DNA from: DATLGB01 sp038258425
GTDB lineage: Bacteria; Actinomycetota; Thermoleophilia; Solirubrobacterales; Solirubrobacteraceae
NCBI GenBank assembly: GCA_038258425.1
Contig: JBBSPV010000007.1
Location: 1-64,000, forward strand
Length of the DNA: 64,000 nucleotides
Reading direction: 5' to 3'
Positions 33,899 to 41,248 of this stretch are shown here, in pieces; position 1 is the stretch's first letter, and each line of letters begins with the position of its first letter. The notes under the pieces are model-generated. The model was not told the origin of the DNA and made no database searches. It saw only the letters and a program-made list of their open reading frames with translations. A program made the position numbers and the translations under genes.

Positions 33899-34773
33899 AC
33901 GCGCCGCGCCCCCGCCGCGGCGAACAGGCCGTTGGGACGGATCATGAGGACGGCGACGAGGATCACGAGCGCGCCGAGCGTGACCACCGACGAGCCGGCG
34001 TAGCCCGACACGTAAGACAGCGCCAGGCCGACGATCACCCCGCCGACGAGCGCGCCGAGCGGACTCTCGAGGCCGCCGAGCACCGCGGCGGTGAAGCCGA
34101 ACACGAGCACGGCGTCGAACGCGTTGGGGGCCACGAAGACGGACGGCGCGACGAGCACGCCGGCCAGCGACGCGCACAGGGAGGCGAGCGCCCAGCCGAT
34201 CGTGAACGTCCGCCCGACGCGGACGCCGAGCAGCCGCGCGACCTCCGGCTCGTGCGCGGCGGCGCGCATGCGCAGGCCGAGGCTCGTGGAGCGGAACAGG
34301 ACGACGAGGGCGACCATGAGCGCCGCGACGACGAGCACGGTGAAGAGGTCGAAGGGGCTGAACAGGACGCTGTCGCCGCCCACGATGAACCCCTTGATGG
34401 AGAACGCGGGCGGGAAGGAGCGCGGGTTGCCGCCCCAGATCATCCCCGCGAGCGCCTGCAGGAGCACGAGCAGGCCGAGCGTCACGATGACGGCGTTCAG
34501 CGGCGGCGCGGCCTCGATGGGCCGGATGACCACGCGCTCGACCACCGCCCCGAGCAGGAGGCCGGCGGCCAGCGCGACGAGAAAGCCGACGACGTAGGGC
34601 GCGCCCGCGTCCAGCACGGACCAGGCGATGAACGTCGTGATCATGAGCATGCCGGCCTGGGCGAAGTTCAGGATCCGCGTCGCCCGCCAGATGAGCACGA
34701 GCGAGAGGGCGACGGCGGCATAGATCGCGCCGTTGGCCAGGCCGTTGAGGGTCAGGTCGACGAAGCGGCCCAC
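33895..34773 (-). CDS. livH: Branched-chain amino acid-type ABC transporter permease LivH
   Basis: A 292-aa permease with about 8 hydrophobic segments: LNGLANGAIYAAVALSLVLIWRATRILNFAQAG at the N-terminus (family hallmark) and the coupling loop LGLRMRAAAHEPEVARLLGVRVGR. It starts 1 nt after livF. With LivM it forms the transmembrane channel fed by the lipoprotein encoded at the operon end. Confidence 0.9.
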   Translation of the reverse strand: MGRFVDLTLNGLANGAIYAAVALSLVLIWRATRILNFAQAGMLMITTFIAWSVLDAGAPYVVGFLVALAAGLLLGAVVERVVIRPIEAAPPLNAVIVTLGLLVLLQALAGMIWGGNPRSFPPAFSIKGFIVGGDSVLFSPFDLFTVLVVAALMVALVVLFRSTSLGLRMRAAAHEPEVARLLGVRVGRTFTIGWALASLCASLAGVLVAPSVFVAPNAFDAVLVFGFTAAVLGGLESPLGALVGGVIVGLALSYVSGYAGSSVVTLGALVILVAVLMIRPNGLFAAAGARRV

Positions 34774-34774
34774 G

Positions 34775-35476
34775 TCAGAACCCGAGGTAGGCGTGGCGGA
34801 GGTCGTCGTCGGCCAGCAGGACGTCGGGCTCGTCCTCGGCCACCACCCGGCCGAGGGCGAGCACGATCGCCCGGTCGGCGACCGAGAGGGCGCTCTTGGC
34901 GTTCTGCTCCACGAGCAGGACGGTGAGCCCGTCCGCGTCGCGCAGGTCGCGCAGCAGGCCCATGATCTGTGCGGTGACCTTCGGCGCGAGCCCGAGCGAC
35001 GGCTCGTCGAGCAGCAGCAGGGTCGGCCTGGCCAGCAGGGCCCGGCCGATCACGAGCATCTGGCGCTCGCCGCCCGACAGCGTGCCCGCCGCCTGCGCCC
35101 GCCGGTCCTGGAGGACGGGGAAGCGCTCGTAGGCGCCCTCGAGGCCGTCGCGGCCGTGGCCGCCGCGCCACAGGCCGCCGAGGCGGAGGTTCTCCTCCAC
35201 CGACAGCTCCTCGATCACGCCGCGCCCCTCCGGCACGTGGGCCATCCCGAGCCGGACGAGCGACTCCACCGGCTCGCCGAGGATCGGGCGGCCTTCGAGC
35301 TCCACCGTGCCGCTGCGGGCGCGCACGAGCCCGGAAAGCGTCCGCAGCAGCGACGTCTTGCCCGCGCCGTTGGCGCCGAGCACCGCGGTGATCGAGCCCT
35401 TCGACACCTCGAAGGAGACCCCGTCGAGCGCGCGCACGGCGCCGTAGGTGGTGGCGAGCTCCTCAACCCGCAGCAT
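34775..35476 (-). CDS. livF: Branched-chain amino acid-type ABC transporter ATPase LivF
   Basis: A 233-aa ABC ATPase: Walker A GANGAGKTS, the LivF-type Q-loop region RLGMAHVPEGRGVIEELSVEENL, signature LSGGERQML, Walker B LLLLDEPSLGLAP and switch His replaced by Gln (LLVEQN), normal for LivF. It energises uptake through LivHM. The ATG lies inside the end of livG (14-nt overlap). Confidence 0.92.
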   Translation of the reverse strand: MLRVEELATTYGAVRALDGVSFEVSKGSITAVLGANGAGKTSLLRTLSGLVRARSGTVELEGRPILGEPVESLVRLGMAHVPEGRGVIEELSVEENLRLGGLWRGGHGRDGLEGAYERFPVLQDRRAQAAGTLSGGERQMLVIGRALLARPTLLLLDEPSLGLAPKVTAQIMGLLRDLRDADGLTVLLVEQNAKSALSVADRAIVLALGRVVAEDEPDVLLADDDLRHAYLGF

Positions 35477-36239
35477 CGACCGCCACCCCCAGGTAGGCGT
35501 CGAGCACGCCCTGGTCGGCCTGGACCTCGGCCGGCGTGCCCTCGCAGATGCGCCGCCCGAAGTCGAGCACGACGACGCGGTCGCAGACGCTCATGACGAG
35601 GTCCATGTGGTGCTCGACGAGCACGACCGCCATCTCGCCGCGCATGGCCCGGATGCGCTCGCCGAGCTCCTCCATGTCGTCGCTGCCGAGCCCGCCCGCG
35701 GGCTCGTCGAGCAGCAGCAGGCCGGGCTGGGAGACGAGCGCGCGGGCGAGGGCGACGCGCTTCTGGGTCGGGTACGGCAGGGTGCCCGGCAGCCGGTCGG
35801 CCACGTCCGCGGCCCCCGCCCGCTCCAGCGCCTCACGGGCTCGCTCGCGCAGCCGGCGCTCGTCGCGGTCCGAGCGCGGCAGGCCCAGCAGCGCCGAGGC
35901 CCAGCCGGCCCGAGCGTGGCGGGCGGCGCCGACCATGACGTTCTCGAGCGCCGTGAGTCCGGCGAAGAGCTCCAGGGCCTGCAGCGTGCGGGCGATGCCG
36001 AGGCCGGCGAGCCGGCTTGGGCGAACGCGCTCGAGCGCCGTCCCGTCCCAGGCGATCGAGCCGGCGTCGGGCCGCACGAAGCCGCAGATGGCGTTGAAGA
36101 GCGTCGTCTTGCCCGCGCCGTTGGGGCCGATCACCCCGACCACCTCGCCGTCGGCGGCGGCGAAGGACACGTCCTCGAGCGCGGTGAGGCCGCCGAAGCG
36201 GACGGTCACGCCCTCGACCCGCAGCTCGCGACCGCTCAC
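35463..36239 (-). CDS. livG: Branched-chain amino acid-type ABC transporter ATPase LivG
   Basis: A 258-aa ABC ATPase: Walker A GPNGAGKTT, LivG-typical GLGIARTLQALELFAGLTALENVMVG, Walker B LLLLDEPAGGL and switch His (LVEHHMD). The usual LSGG signature is changed to LPYPTQKRVALARAL, a departure seen in some LivG proteins that deserves checking. The GTG start overlaps the upstream AMP-binding stub as GTGA. Confidence 0.88.
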   Translation of the reverse strand: MSGRELRVEGVTVRFGGLTALEDVSFAAADGEVVGVIGPNGAGKTTLFNAICGFVRPDAGSIAWDGTALERVRPSRLAGLGIARTLQALELFAGLTALENVMVGAARHARAGWASALLGLPRSDRDERRLRERAREALERAGAADVADRLPGTLPYPTQKRVALARALVSQPGLLLLDEPAGGLGSDDMEELGERIRAMRGEMAVVLVEHHMDLVMSVCDRVVVLDFGRRICEGTPAEVQADQGVLDAYLGVAVDAAG

Positions 36240-36709
36240 CCGAACACCGCCAGCGGCTCGTCCGCGCGGGCGAGGTCGCCGTGGCTGTAGACGGCGCCGA
36301 GCAGCACGACGGCGTCGTCGCGGTCGGTCCGGTCGGCGACGTCGCGGGCCGGTTCGGCGCTCGCGAGCAGCCGCTCGAACTCGCCCGGCGCCACGAACAC
36401 GACCTCCGTGCGGGCGTCCGACGCGGCGGCCTCGGCGACCTCGGCGACCCCGTGCCAGGCCACCAGCAGGCGGGCGGCGACCGCCTCGAGCCTGCCGCGC
36501 ACCGCGTCGGCGTCCAGGCCCGGATCCAGCGGCGCGACCACCGCCCCGGCGCGCAGCACGCCGTAGAAGGCGACGGCCAGCTCCGGGCCGCGCGGCAGCA
36601 TGACGGCCACGCAGTCGCCCGGCCGGACCCCGCGCCGGCGCACGAGCGCGGCCATGCGCGCGCTGCGGGTGGCCAGCGAGCGGTCATCGAGGCGAGCCGC
36701 GACGTTCAC
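36236..36709 (-). CDS. Truncated AMP-binding (acyl-CoA synthetase-like) protein
   Basis: A 157-aa protein matching only the N-terminal part of adenylate-forming enzymes: ARMAALVRRRGVRPGDCVAV, MLPRGPELAVAFYGVLRAGA and VVAPLDPGLDADAV. The sequence runs DDAVVLLGAVYSHGDLARA, as if the Thr/Ser/Gly-rich P-loop (TSGTTGxPK) had been removed and the stop follows soon after. No C-terminal catalytic half exists, so it should not be an active synthetase. The GTG at 36707-36709 lies 8 nt after a minus-strand TAACGT (36718-36723). It heads the Liv operon and overlaps livG as GTGA. It may be a decayed enzyme or a small regulatory/ligand-binding domain. Confidence 0.65.
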   Translation of the reverse strand: MNVAARLDDRSLATRSARMAALVRRRGVRPGDCVAVMLPRGPELAVAFYGVLRAGAVVAPLDPGLDADAVRGRLEAVAARLLVAWHGVAEVAEAAASDARTEVVFVAPGEFERLLASAEPARDVADRTDRDDAVVLLGAVYSHGDLARADEPLAVFG

Positions 36710-36717
36710 TGCGGCTG

Positions 36718-36741
36718 ACGTTATGCGTGAGTCGCTTACGC
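36718..36741 (-). promoter_or_regulatory. Promoter/operator of AMP-stub-Liv operon
   Basis: The -10 TAACGT (minus strand, 36718-36723) lies 8 nt before the GTG. Immediately upstream is an imperfect inverted repeat GCGTGAGtcgCTTACGC (36725-36741, one mismatch in 7-bp arms). It may be an operator for the neighbouring PucR or GntR regulator. Symmetry is seen; the regulator is inferred. Confidence 0.4.
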
Positions 36742-36784
36742 GACGTCGGTGGCGCACACCAAGATGCGCGGCGGCGGGTTGGGG

Positions 36785-38059
36785 TCAGGCGCCAACGTCG
36801 AGCTCGATGGCCATCAGCACGGCCACGAGGTCGTCGACGCAGCGCATGGTCCGGCCCGTGCGCTCCTCGATCCGGTTGATCCGGTACTGGGCGGTGTTCG
36901 GGTGGATCTGCAGTTGCTCGGCGGCGACGCGGAGGTTGAGGTCGGCGTCCGCGAAGGCCCGGATCGTCGCGGTCAGGACCCCGCCGCGGCCGCGGTCGTC
37001 CTCGAGGAACGCACGCAGCGCGGGATCCACGAGCCGGTACGCCGTGTCGTCGGCCGAGCGCGCGAGGTAGGTGAACGGGCTCAGCCGCGGCAGCGCGGCC
37101 ACCCCGTCGTCGACGACGCCGGCCAGCGCCGACCGCGCCTCGGCGTAGGCGCGCGGGAGCTCCGCCACGCCGTCGGCGACCGTGCTGATCCCCATGGCCA
37201 GGGGCATGCCGTCCCCCGCGAGCCGGAGCTGCACGGCCTCGAACCGGTCGCAGGCCGCGTCCGCGTCGCAGCTCGCGCACAGCACCCCGACCGCGACGAT
37301 CTCCGTCTGGCGGGCCACGACGAGCGTGTGCTGCTCGCCGAGGCCGGCCCGGGCGAGGGCGGCGCTCGCGGCGCTCGGCACCTCGTCGCCGGACTCCGGC
37401 TCGGCCGGCACGGCGACGGCGACCAGCGTGCGGGCGTCCTCGCGCAGCCCGTAGCCCGCGGCGGCGGCGTGCAGCGGCCCGCGCTCGGGAAGCTCGCCGG
37501 CGAGCAGGTGCTCGAGCAGGTCGCGGCGGGCGCGGTCGGCGTCGGCGACGACGTGCTGGGCGAACTCGACGTAGGCGTGGCCCGCGTGCGTGGCGGCGAA
37601 GTTCGCGTACTGCATCAGCGGCTGCGCGAGCGCGAGCGCCGCCTCCCGGCCGGCCGGTGTCTGCGCCGCCTGCGCCGACACCGCGGCCCACAGCACCTCC
37701 ATGCCGACCCGGAACGCGTTCACGTAGTCCTCGACGGCGAAGCCCATGCGGGCGCGGCGCATGGCGGCGCTGCGGGTGAAGCCGATCTCGGCCGGCGCCA
37801 CCTCACGCTCCTCGAGCAGGGCGGCGAGCTGCACGCCGTAGTGGCGGCGCACCTGGTCGCGCACGTCGGCCAGGAAGCGCTCGTCACGGTCGGCGTAGGC
37901 CGGGATGGCCTCTCGGATCGCCGCCGTGCCGCGGTCGGCGAGGGCGTCGAGGTCGGCCAGCAGCGCGCCGACGAGCCGATCGCGCTCGTCGCGGACCGAG
38001 GTCTCGCCGACCAGTCCCCCCTCGGGCAGGTCGAGCATCAGGCCATGGTGGTCCCGCAC
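36785..38059 (-). CDS. PucR/CdaR-type transcriptional regulator
   Basis: A 424-aa protein with the C-terminal PucR-type HTH (LNLRVAAEQLQIHPNTAQYRINRIEERTG) and a central GGDEF-like/CdaR domain. The N-terminal ~150 residues (YADRDERFLADVRDQVRRHYG...) match the helical sensor common in actinobacterial PucR proteins. Such regulators sense purines, amino acids or carboxylates. The GTG start is 29 nt after the HMG-CoA reductase stop, so it can be transcribed from that operon. It lies between that operon and the Liv operon and may control either. Confidence 0.85.
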   Translation of the reverse strand: MRDHHGLMLDLPEGGLVGETSVRDERDRLVGALLADLDALADRGTAAIREAIPAYADRDERFLADVRDQVRRHYGVQLAALLEEREVAPAEIGFTRSAAMRRARMGFAVEDYVNAFRVGMEVLWAAVSAQAAQTPAGREAALALAQPLMQYANFAATHAGHAYVEFAQHVVADADRARRDLLEHLLAGELPERGPLHAAAAGYGLREDARTLVAVAVPAEPESGDEVPSAASAALARAGLGEQHTLVVARQTEIVAVGVLCASCDADAACDRFEAVQLRLAGDGMPLAMGISTVADGVAELPRAYAEARSALAGVVDDGVAALPRLSPFTYLARSADDTAYRLVDPALRAFLEDDRGRGGVLTATIRAFADADLNLRVAAEQLQIHPNTAQYRINRIEERTGRTMRCVDDLVAVLMAIELDVGA

Positions 38060-38087
38060 CGGCTCGCTTTCAACCGCGGGCGTCCGG

Positions 38088-39266
38088 TCAGCGGTTGCGG
38101 CCGTAGGTGTCGTGCGAGGAGACCCACTCGTCGGCGACGATCGCCGAGCCGAGCGACAGCTCGCCGCACAGCACGGTGGCGGCCACGATCTCGGCGAACT
38201 TGCGCACCCCGCCCTGGCCGTAACAGCCGAGCAGCTCGAGGCACTCCCGCTGGGTGGCGAGCCCGGTCCCGCCGCCGTAGGTGCCGACGATCAGCGACGG
38301 CAGCGTGATCGAGTAGTAGTAGTCGCCGTTGGGGCGCAGCTCGGCGTAGACGAAGCCGGCGTGGGACTCGGCGACGTTGGCGACGTCCTGGCCGCAGGCG
38401 ATGAACAGCGCCGTGATGCCGTTGGCCGCGTGGGCGCCGTTGTTGACCGTGCCGGACTGATGGCCGCCGAGGTGGGAGATCATGCGCGCCTTGTAGATCG
38501 CCTCGGAGGAGACCTTCATGTGCTCTTGCAGCAGCGCGTCCGGGATCGTCGCCTCGGCCACGACGCGCTTGCCCCGCGTGCGCAGGGAGTTGTTGGCGGA
38601 GTGCTTCTTGTCCGTCGCGAAGTTCGCCTCGAGCATGAGGTCGCTCAGCTCGGGCCGCTGCCCGCGGATCCACTCGCACGCCGCCCACGTCGCCTTGCCG
38701 ACCATGTTCTGGCCGGCGGCGTCGCCCGTGGTGTAGTCGAAGCGGGTGAAGCAGAAGCGGCCGGCGAGGTAGGTCTCGATCTCGGCGAGCTTGCCCGAGC
38801 TCGTCGTCTCCTCCGCCACGGCGCGGACGTCGTCGAGGTGCTCGAGCAGCCAGGCGGCGAAGTCGCGCGCCTCGCGCGCGGACTCGAAGAGAAAGCACGG
38901 CGCGCGGTTCATATGGTCGGTGGAGACCGTCGTCGTGACGCCGCCGCACGCCTTCAGCAGCTTCATGCCGCGGTTGTAGGACGCGACGAGCGTGCCCTCC
39001 GTCGTGGCCATGGGCACGTAGAACTCGCCCTGGGCGTGCTCGCCGTCGACGAGCAGCGGGCCGGCCAGGCCGATCGGGACCTGGGCGGCGCCGAGGAAGT
39101 GCTCGACGTTGCCGGGCAGCGACGCCGGCTCCAGCGAGTAGCTCCCGACGTGCTCGAGCGCCGCGCCGGAACGGTCGGTGGCGAACGCGCGCCGGGTCTG
39201 CGCCGCCTCTCGCGTGTAGTCGTCCTCGCGGTCGCGCGGGATCCGGGTGTCGGTCGTGTCGCTCAT
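38088..39266 (-). CDS. Hydroxymethylglutaryl-CoA reductase (class I type)
   Basis: A 392-aa HMG-CoA reductase. Catalytic features are intact: Glu90 in ATTEGTL, the Lys pair 220/221 in FATDKKHSANN, Asp294 in ACGQDVANVAESH and His385 in WVSSHDTYG. The substrate/NADPH motifs PIGLAGPL, GTVNNGAHAANG and VGTYGGGTGL are present. The PIGLAGPL...GEFYVPMATTEG pattern is class I. It interconverts HMG-CoA and mevalonate with NADP(H). No other mevalonate-pathway gene is in the window, so a catabolic or specialised role is possible. The ATG overlaps the gntR stop as ATGA. Confidence 0.88.
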   Translation of the reverse strand: MSDTTDTRIPRDREDDYTREAAQTRRAFATDRSGAALEHVGSYSLEPASLPGNVEHFLGAAQVPIGLAGPLLVDGEHAQGEFYVPMATTEGTLVASYNRGMKLLKACGGVTTTVSTDHMNRAPCFLFESAREARDFAAWLLEHLDDVRAVAEETTSSGKLAEIETYLAGRFCFTRFDYTTGDAAGQNMVGKATWAACEWIRGQRPELSDLMLEANFATDKKHSANNSLRTRGKRVVAEATIPDALLQEHMKVSSEAIYKARMISHLGGHQSGTVNNGAHAANGITALFIACGQDVANVAESHAGFVYAELRPNGDYYYSITLPSLIVGTYGGGTGLATQRECLELLGCYGQGGVRKFAEIVAATVLCGELSLGSAIVADEWVSSHDTYGRNR

Positions 39267-39934
39267 GGGGCCTCCACTAGGAGCCGTCGGGTGTTGACCA
39301 GGTGGGTGCGCATCGCGGCCTCGGCGGCGTCGGGATCCCGGTCGCGCAGGGCGGCGAGGATCGCCTCGTGCTCGGCGAGGATGGCGGCGAAGTCACGTCC
39401 GCGGCCGACCGTGGAGACGCCGCGCAGGCGGACGAGGTCGTGCAGGGCGGCGACGGTGGCCACGAGGCGCCGGTTGCCGCCGACGTGCAAGAGCCGGTCG
39501 TGGAACTGGCGGTCGCAGGCCATGAAGGCGGCCTCGTCGTCGGCCGCGGCGTGGGCGGCCGCCTGGTCCAGCGTGGCTTGAAGCGCCTCGACGTCCTCGG
39601 GCTGCAGCCGCTGGGCGGCGCGGCGCGCGGTCGGGGCCTCCAGCAGCAGCCGCAGGTCGAACACCTCGTCGAGGTCGTGGGCGGAGGATTGCAGCACGCG
39701 CACGCCGCGGTTGCGCTCGAAGCGCACGAGGCCCTGGCGCTCGAGCACGAGCAGGGCCTCGCGCACGGGCGTGCGGGAGACGCCGAGGCGCTCGGCCAGC
39801 TGGAGCACGGAGTAGAGCTCGCCCGTGCGCAGGCGGCCGTCGACCACCGCCCGCCGCAGGGCCACGAGCGCCTGCTCGGCCAGCCGCGGCCGCTCGCCGA
39901 CCGGCTCCAGCGCGAGGGGGTCGCCGTCCGTCAC
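39263..39934 (-). CDS. GntR family regulator (FadR/FCD subfamily)
   Basis: A 223-aa regulator: an N-terminal winged HTH (about 18-85; LQLAERLGVSRTPVREALLVLERQGLV) and an all-helical FCD ligand-binding domain (about 95-215) with acidic/His metal ligands. FCD regulators sense carboxylic acids such as glycolate, lactate or gluconate. The GTG start overlaps the HOT stop as GTGA and the stop overlaps the HMG-CoA reductase ATG, so it is embedded in that operon and probably controls it. Confidence 0.9.
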   Translation of the reverse strand: MTDGDPLALEPVGERPRLAEQALVALRRAVVDGRLRTGELYSVLQLAERLGVSRTPVREALLVLERQGLVRFERNRGVRVLQSSAHDLDEVFDLRLLLEAPTARRAAQRLQPEDVEALQATLDQAAAHAAADDEAAFMACDRQFHDRLLHVGGNRRLVATVAALHDLVRLRGVSTVGRGRDFAAILAEHEAILAALRDRDPDAAEAAMRTHLVNTRRLLVEAP

Positions 39935-41205
39935 CAGTTGCGCATGGACGCGTGGATGACGTGGCGCAGGTCGTCCTCGCCGGTCTCGCGCGGAGCGACG
40001 GCCAGCAGCCGCTGCTGCTGCACGGCCCCGGCCACGAGCTCCTCCACGTCGTCCTCGACGTAGCCGAGGTCGGCCACCCCGCTCGGGGCGCCGACGTCGC
40101 GCATGAGCTCGCGCAGCGCGTCGGGCAGCGAGTCGGGGCCGGGGTCGTCGAGTGGCTCGCCGCGCAGCAGCTCGGCGACGTGGTGGTGGCGCTCGGGCAT
40201 CGCCTCGTAGGTGAAGCGGAAGGCGGCCGGGGCCGTGACGATGACGGAGTGCCCGTGCGGGACGAACGGGTGGTCGTCGGGGTAGCCGGCCGGCACGTAG
40301 GCGTGCTTGAGGCCGGCGATGGGATAGGCGCAGGCGTGCGGGATGTGGACCCCGGCGGAGCCGAAGCCGACACCCGCCATCGTCGCCCCGAGCATCATGA
40401 ACCCGCGCGCCTCGAGGTCGTCGCCGTCGGCGACGGCGCGGCGCAGGTAGCGTCCACCGAACTCAAGCGCCTTGGCCGACCACACGTCGGCCACCGGGTT
40501 CGACCCCTGATAGGGCGGCCGGTCCCCGGGCGCGTCCGGCGCCGGGCGGGTGTCGAAGGGCTTGGAGAGGAAGGACTCCGCGGCGTGGCAGACGACGTCC
40601 AGGCCGGCCGACGATGTGACCTCGGCGGGCAGCGTCCGGGTCAACTCGGGATCCACGATCGCCTGGGTCGGGCGCAGGAAGCGGTGCGAGATGCCCGTCT
40701 TGAGCCTGCGGTCGGGCACGTCGAGCACCGCGACCGTCGTCGCCTCCGACCCCGAGCCGCTCGAGGTCGGGATGGCCAGGTGCGGCTTCAGCGGCGACGG
40801 CGGTCGCCTGCCCTCCCCCACCGGCGGGTTGACGTAGTCCATCACCGGCGCCGGGTGCGTCGTGACGAGGTTGGCGACCTTGGCCGTGTCGATGGAGGAG
40901 CCGCCGCCGACGGAGACGAAGCCGTCCACCCTCGCCTCCAGGGCGACGTCGACGGCGTGCTGGAAGGACTCGAGGGTCGGCTCCACCCGAGCCTGGTCGT
41001 AGACGACGACCTCGATGCCCTCTCCCTCGATCAGCTCCCGCACGCGGTCGGGCACGCCGAGCGCGGCCAGACCCGGATCCGTGACGAGCAGGGCGCGCGA
41101 GACACCGAGCCGCTCGAGCTCCCAGCCGGCGTCCTGCACGCCGCCGGCGCCGAACTTCACTGGCGTCGCCTCCATGGTGAAGATCGTCTCGTGTCGCGGT
41201 GCCAT
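39931..41205 (-). CDS. Hydroxyacid-oxoacid transhydrogenase (ADHFE1/HOT-like)
   Basis: A 424-aa iron-containing alcohol dehydrogenase of the HOT type: VKFGAGGVQDAGWELERLG, FVSVGGGSSIDTAKVANL, PTSSGSGSEATTVAV and the His metal ligands in VVCHAAESFLSKPFDTRP and VPHGHSVIV. HOT enzymes oxidise 4-hydroxybutyrate (or a related hydroxyacid) and pass hydride to 2-oxoglutarate, giving D-2-hydroxyglutarate with tightly bound NAD. The ATG at 41203-41205 is chosen for its caggag site 7 nt upstream; a longer in-frame start lacks one. It is first in an operon with gntR and HMG-CoA reductase and is divergent from a D-2-hydroxyglutarate dehydrogenase-like gene. Confidence 0.85.
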   Translation of the reverse strand: MAPRHETIFTMEATPVKFGAGGVQDAGWELERLGVSRALLVTDPGLAALGVPDRVRELIEGEGIEVVVYDQARVEPTLESFQHAVDVALEARVDGFVSVGGGSSIDTAKVANLVTTHPAPVMDYVNPPVGEGRRPPSPLKPHLAIPTSSGSGSEATTVAVLDVPDRRLKTGISHRFLRPTQAIVDPELTRTLPAEVTSSAGLDVVCHAAESFLSKPFDTRPAPDAPGDRPPYQGSNPVADVWSAKALEFGGRYLRRAVADGDDLEARGFMMLGATMAGVGFGSAGVHIPHACAYPIAGLKHAYVPAGYPDDHPFVPHGHSVIVTAPAAFRFTYEAMPERHHHVAELLRGEPLDDPGPDSLPDALRELMRDVGAPSGVADLGYVEDDVEELVAGAVQQQRLLAVAPRETGEDDLRHVIHASMRNW

Positions 41206-41248
41206 GTCGGGCTCCTGCCCCTCGGGCGCGGGTAGCATTCCACATCCC
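41206..41248. promoter_or_regulatory. Divergent promoter region, HOT / FAD-linked oxidase
   Basis: The 43-bp gap carries a Shine-Dalgarno for HOT on one strand and TAGCAT (41233-41238) 10 nt before the ATG of the oxidase on the other. Shared control by the operon's GntR protein is plausible, but no clear palindrome is present. Confidence 0.4.

Noticed and set aside
36236..36709. Active acyl-CoA synthetase
   Set aside because: The P-loop and the whole C-terminal half are absent, so catalytic activity is not credible.
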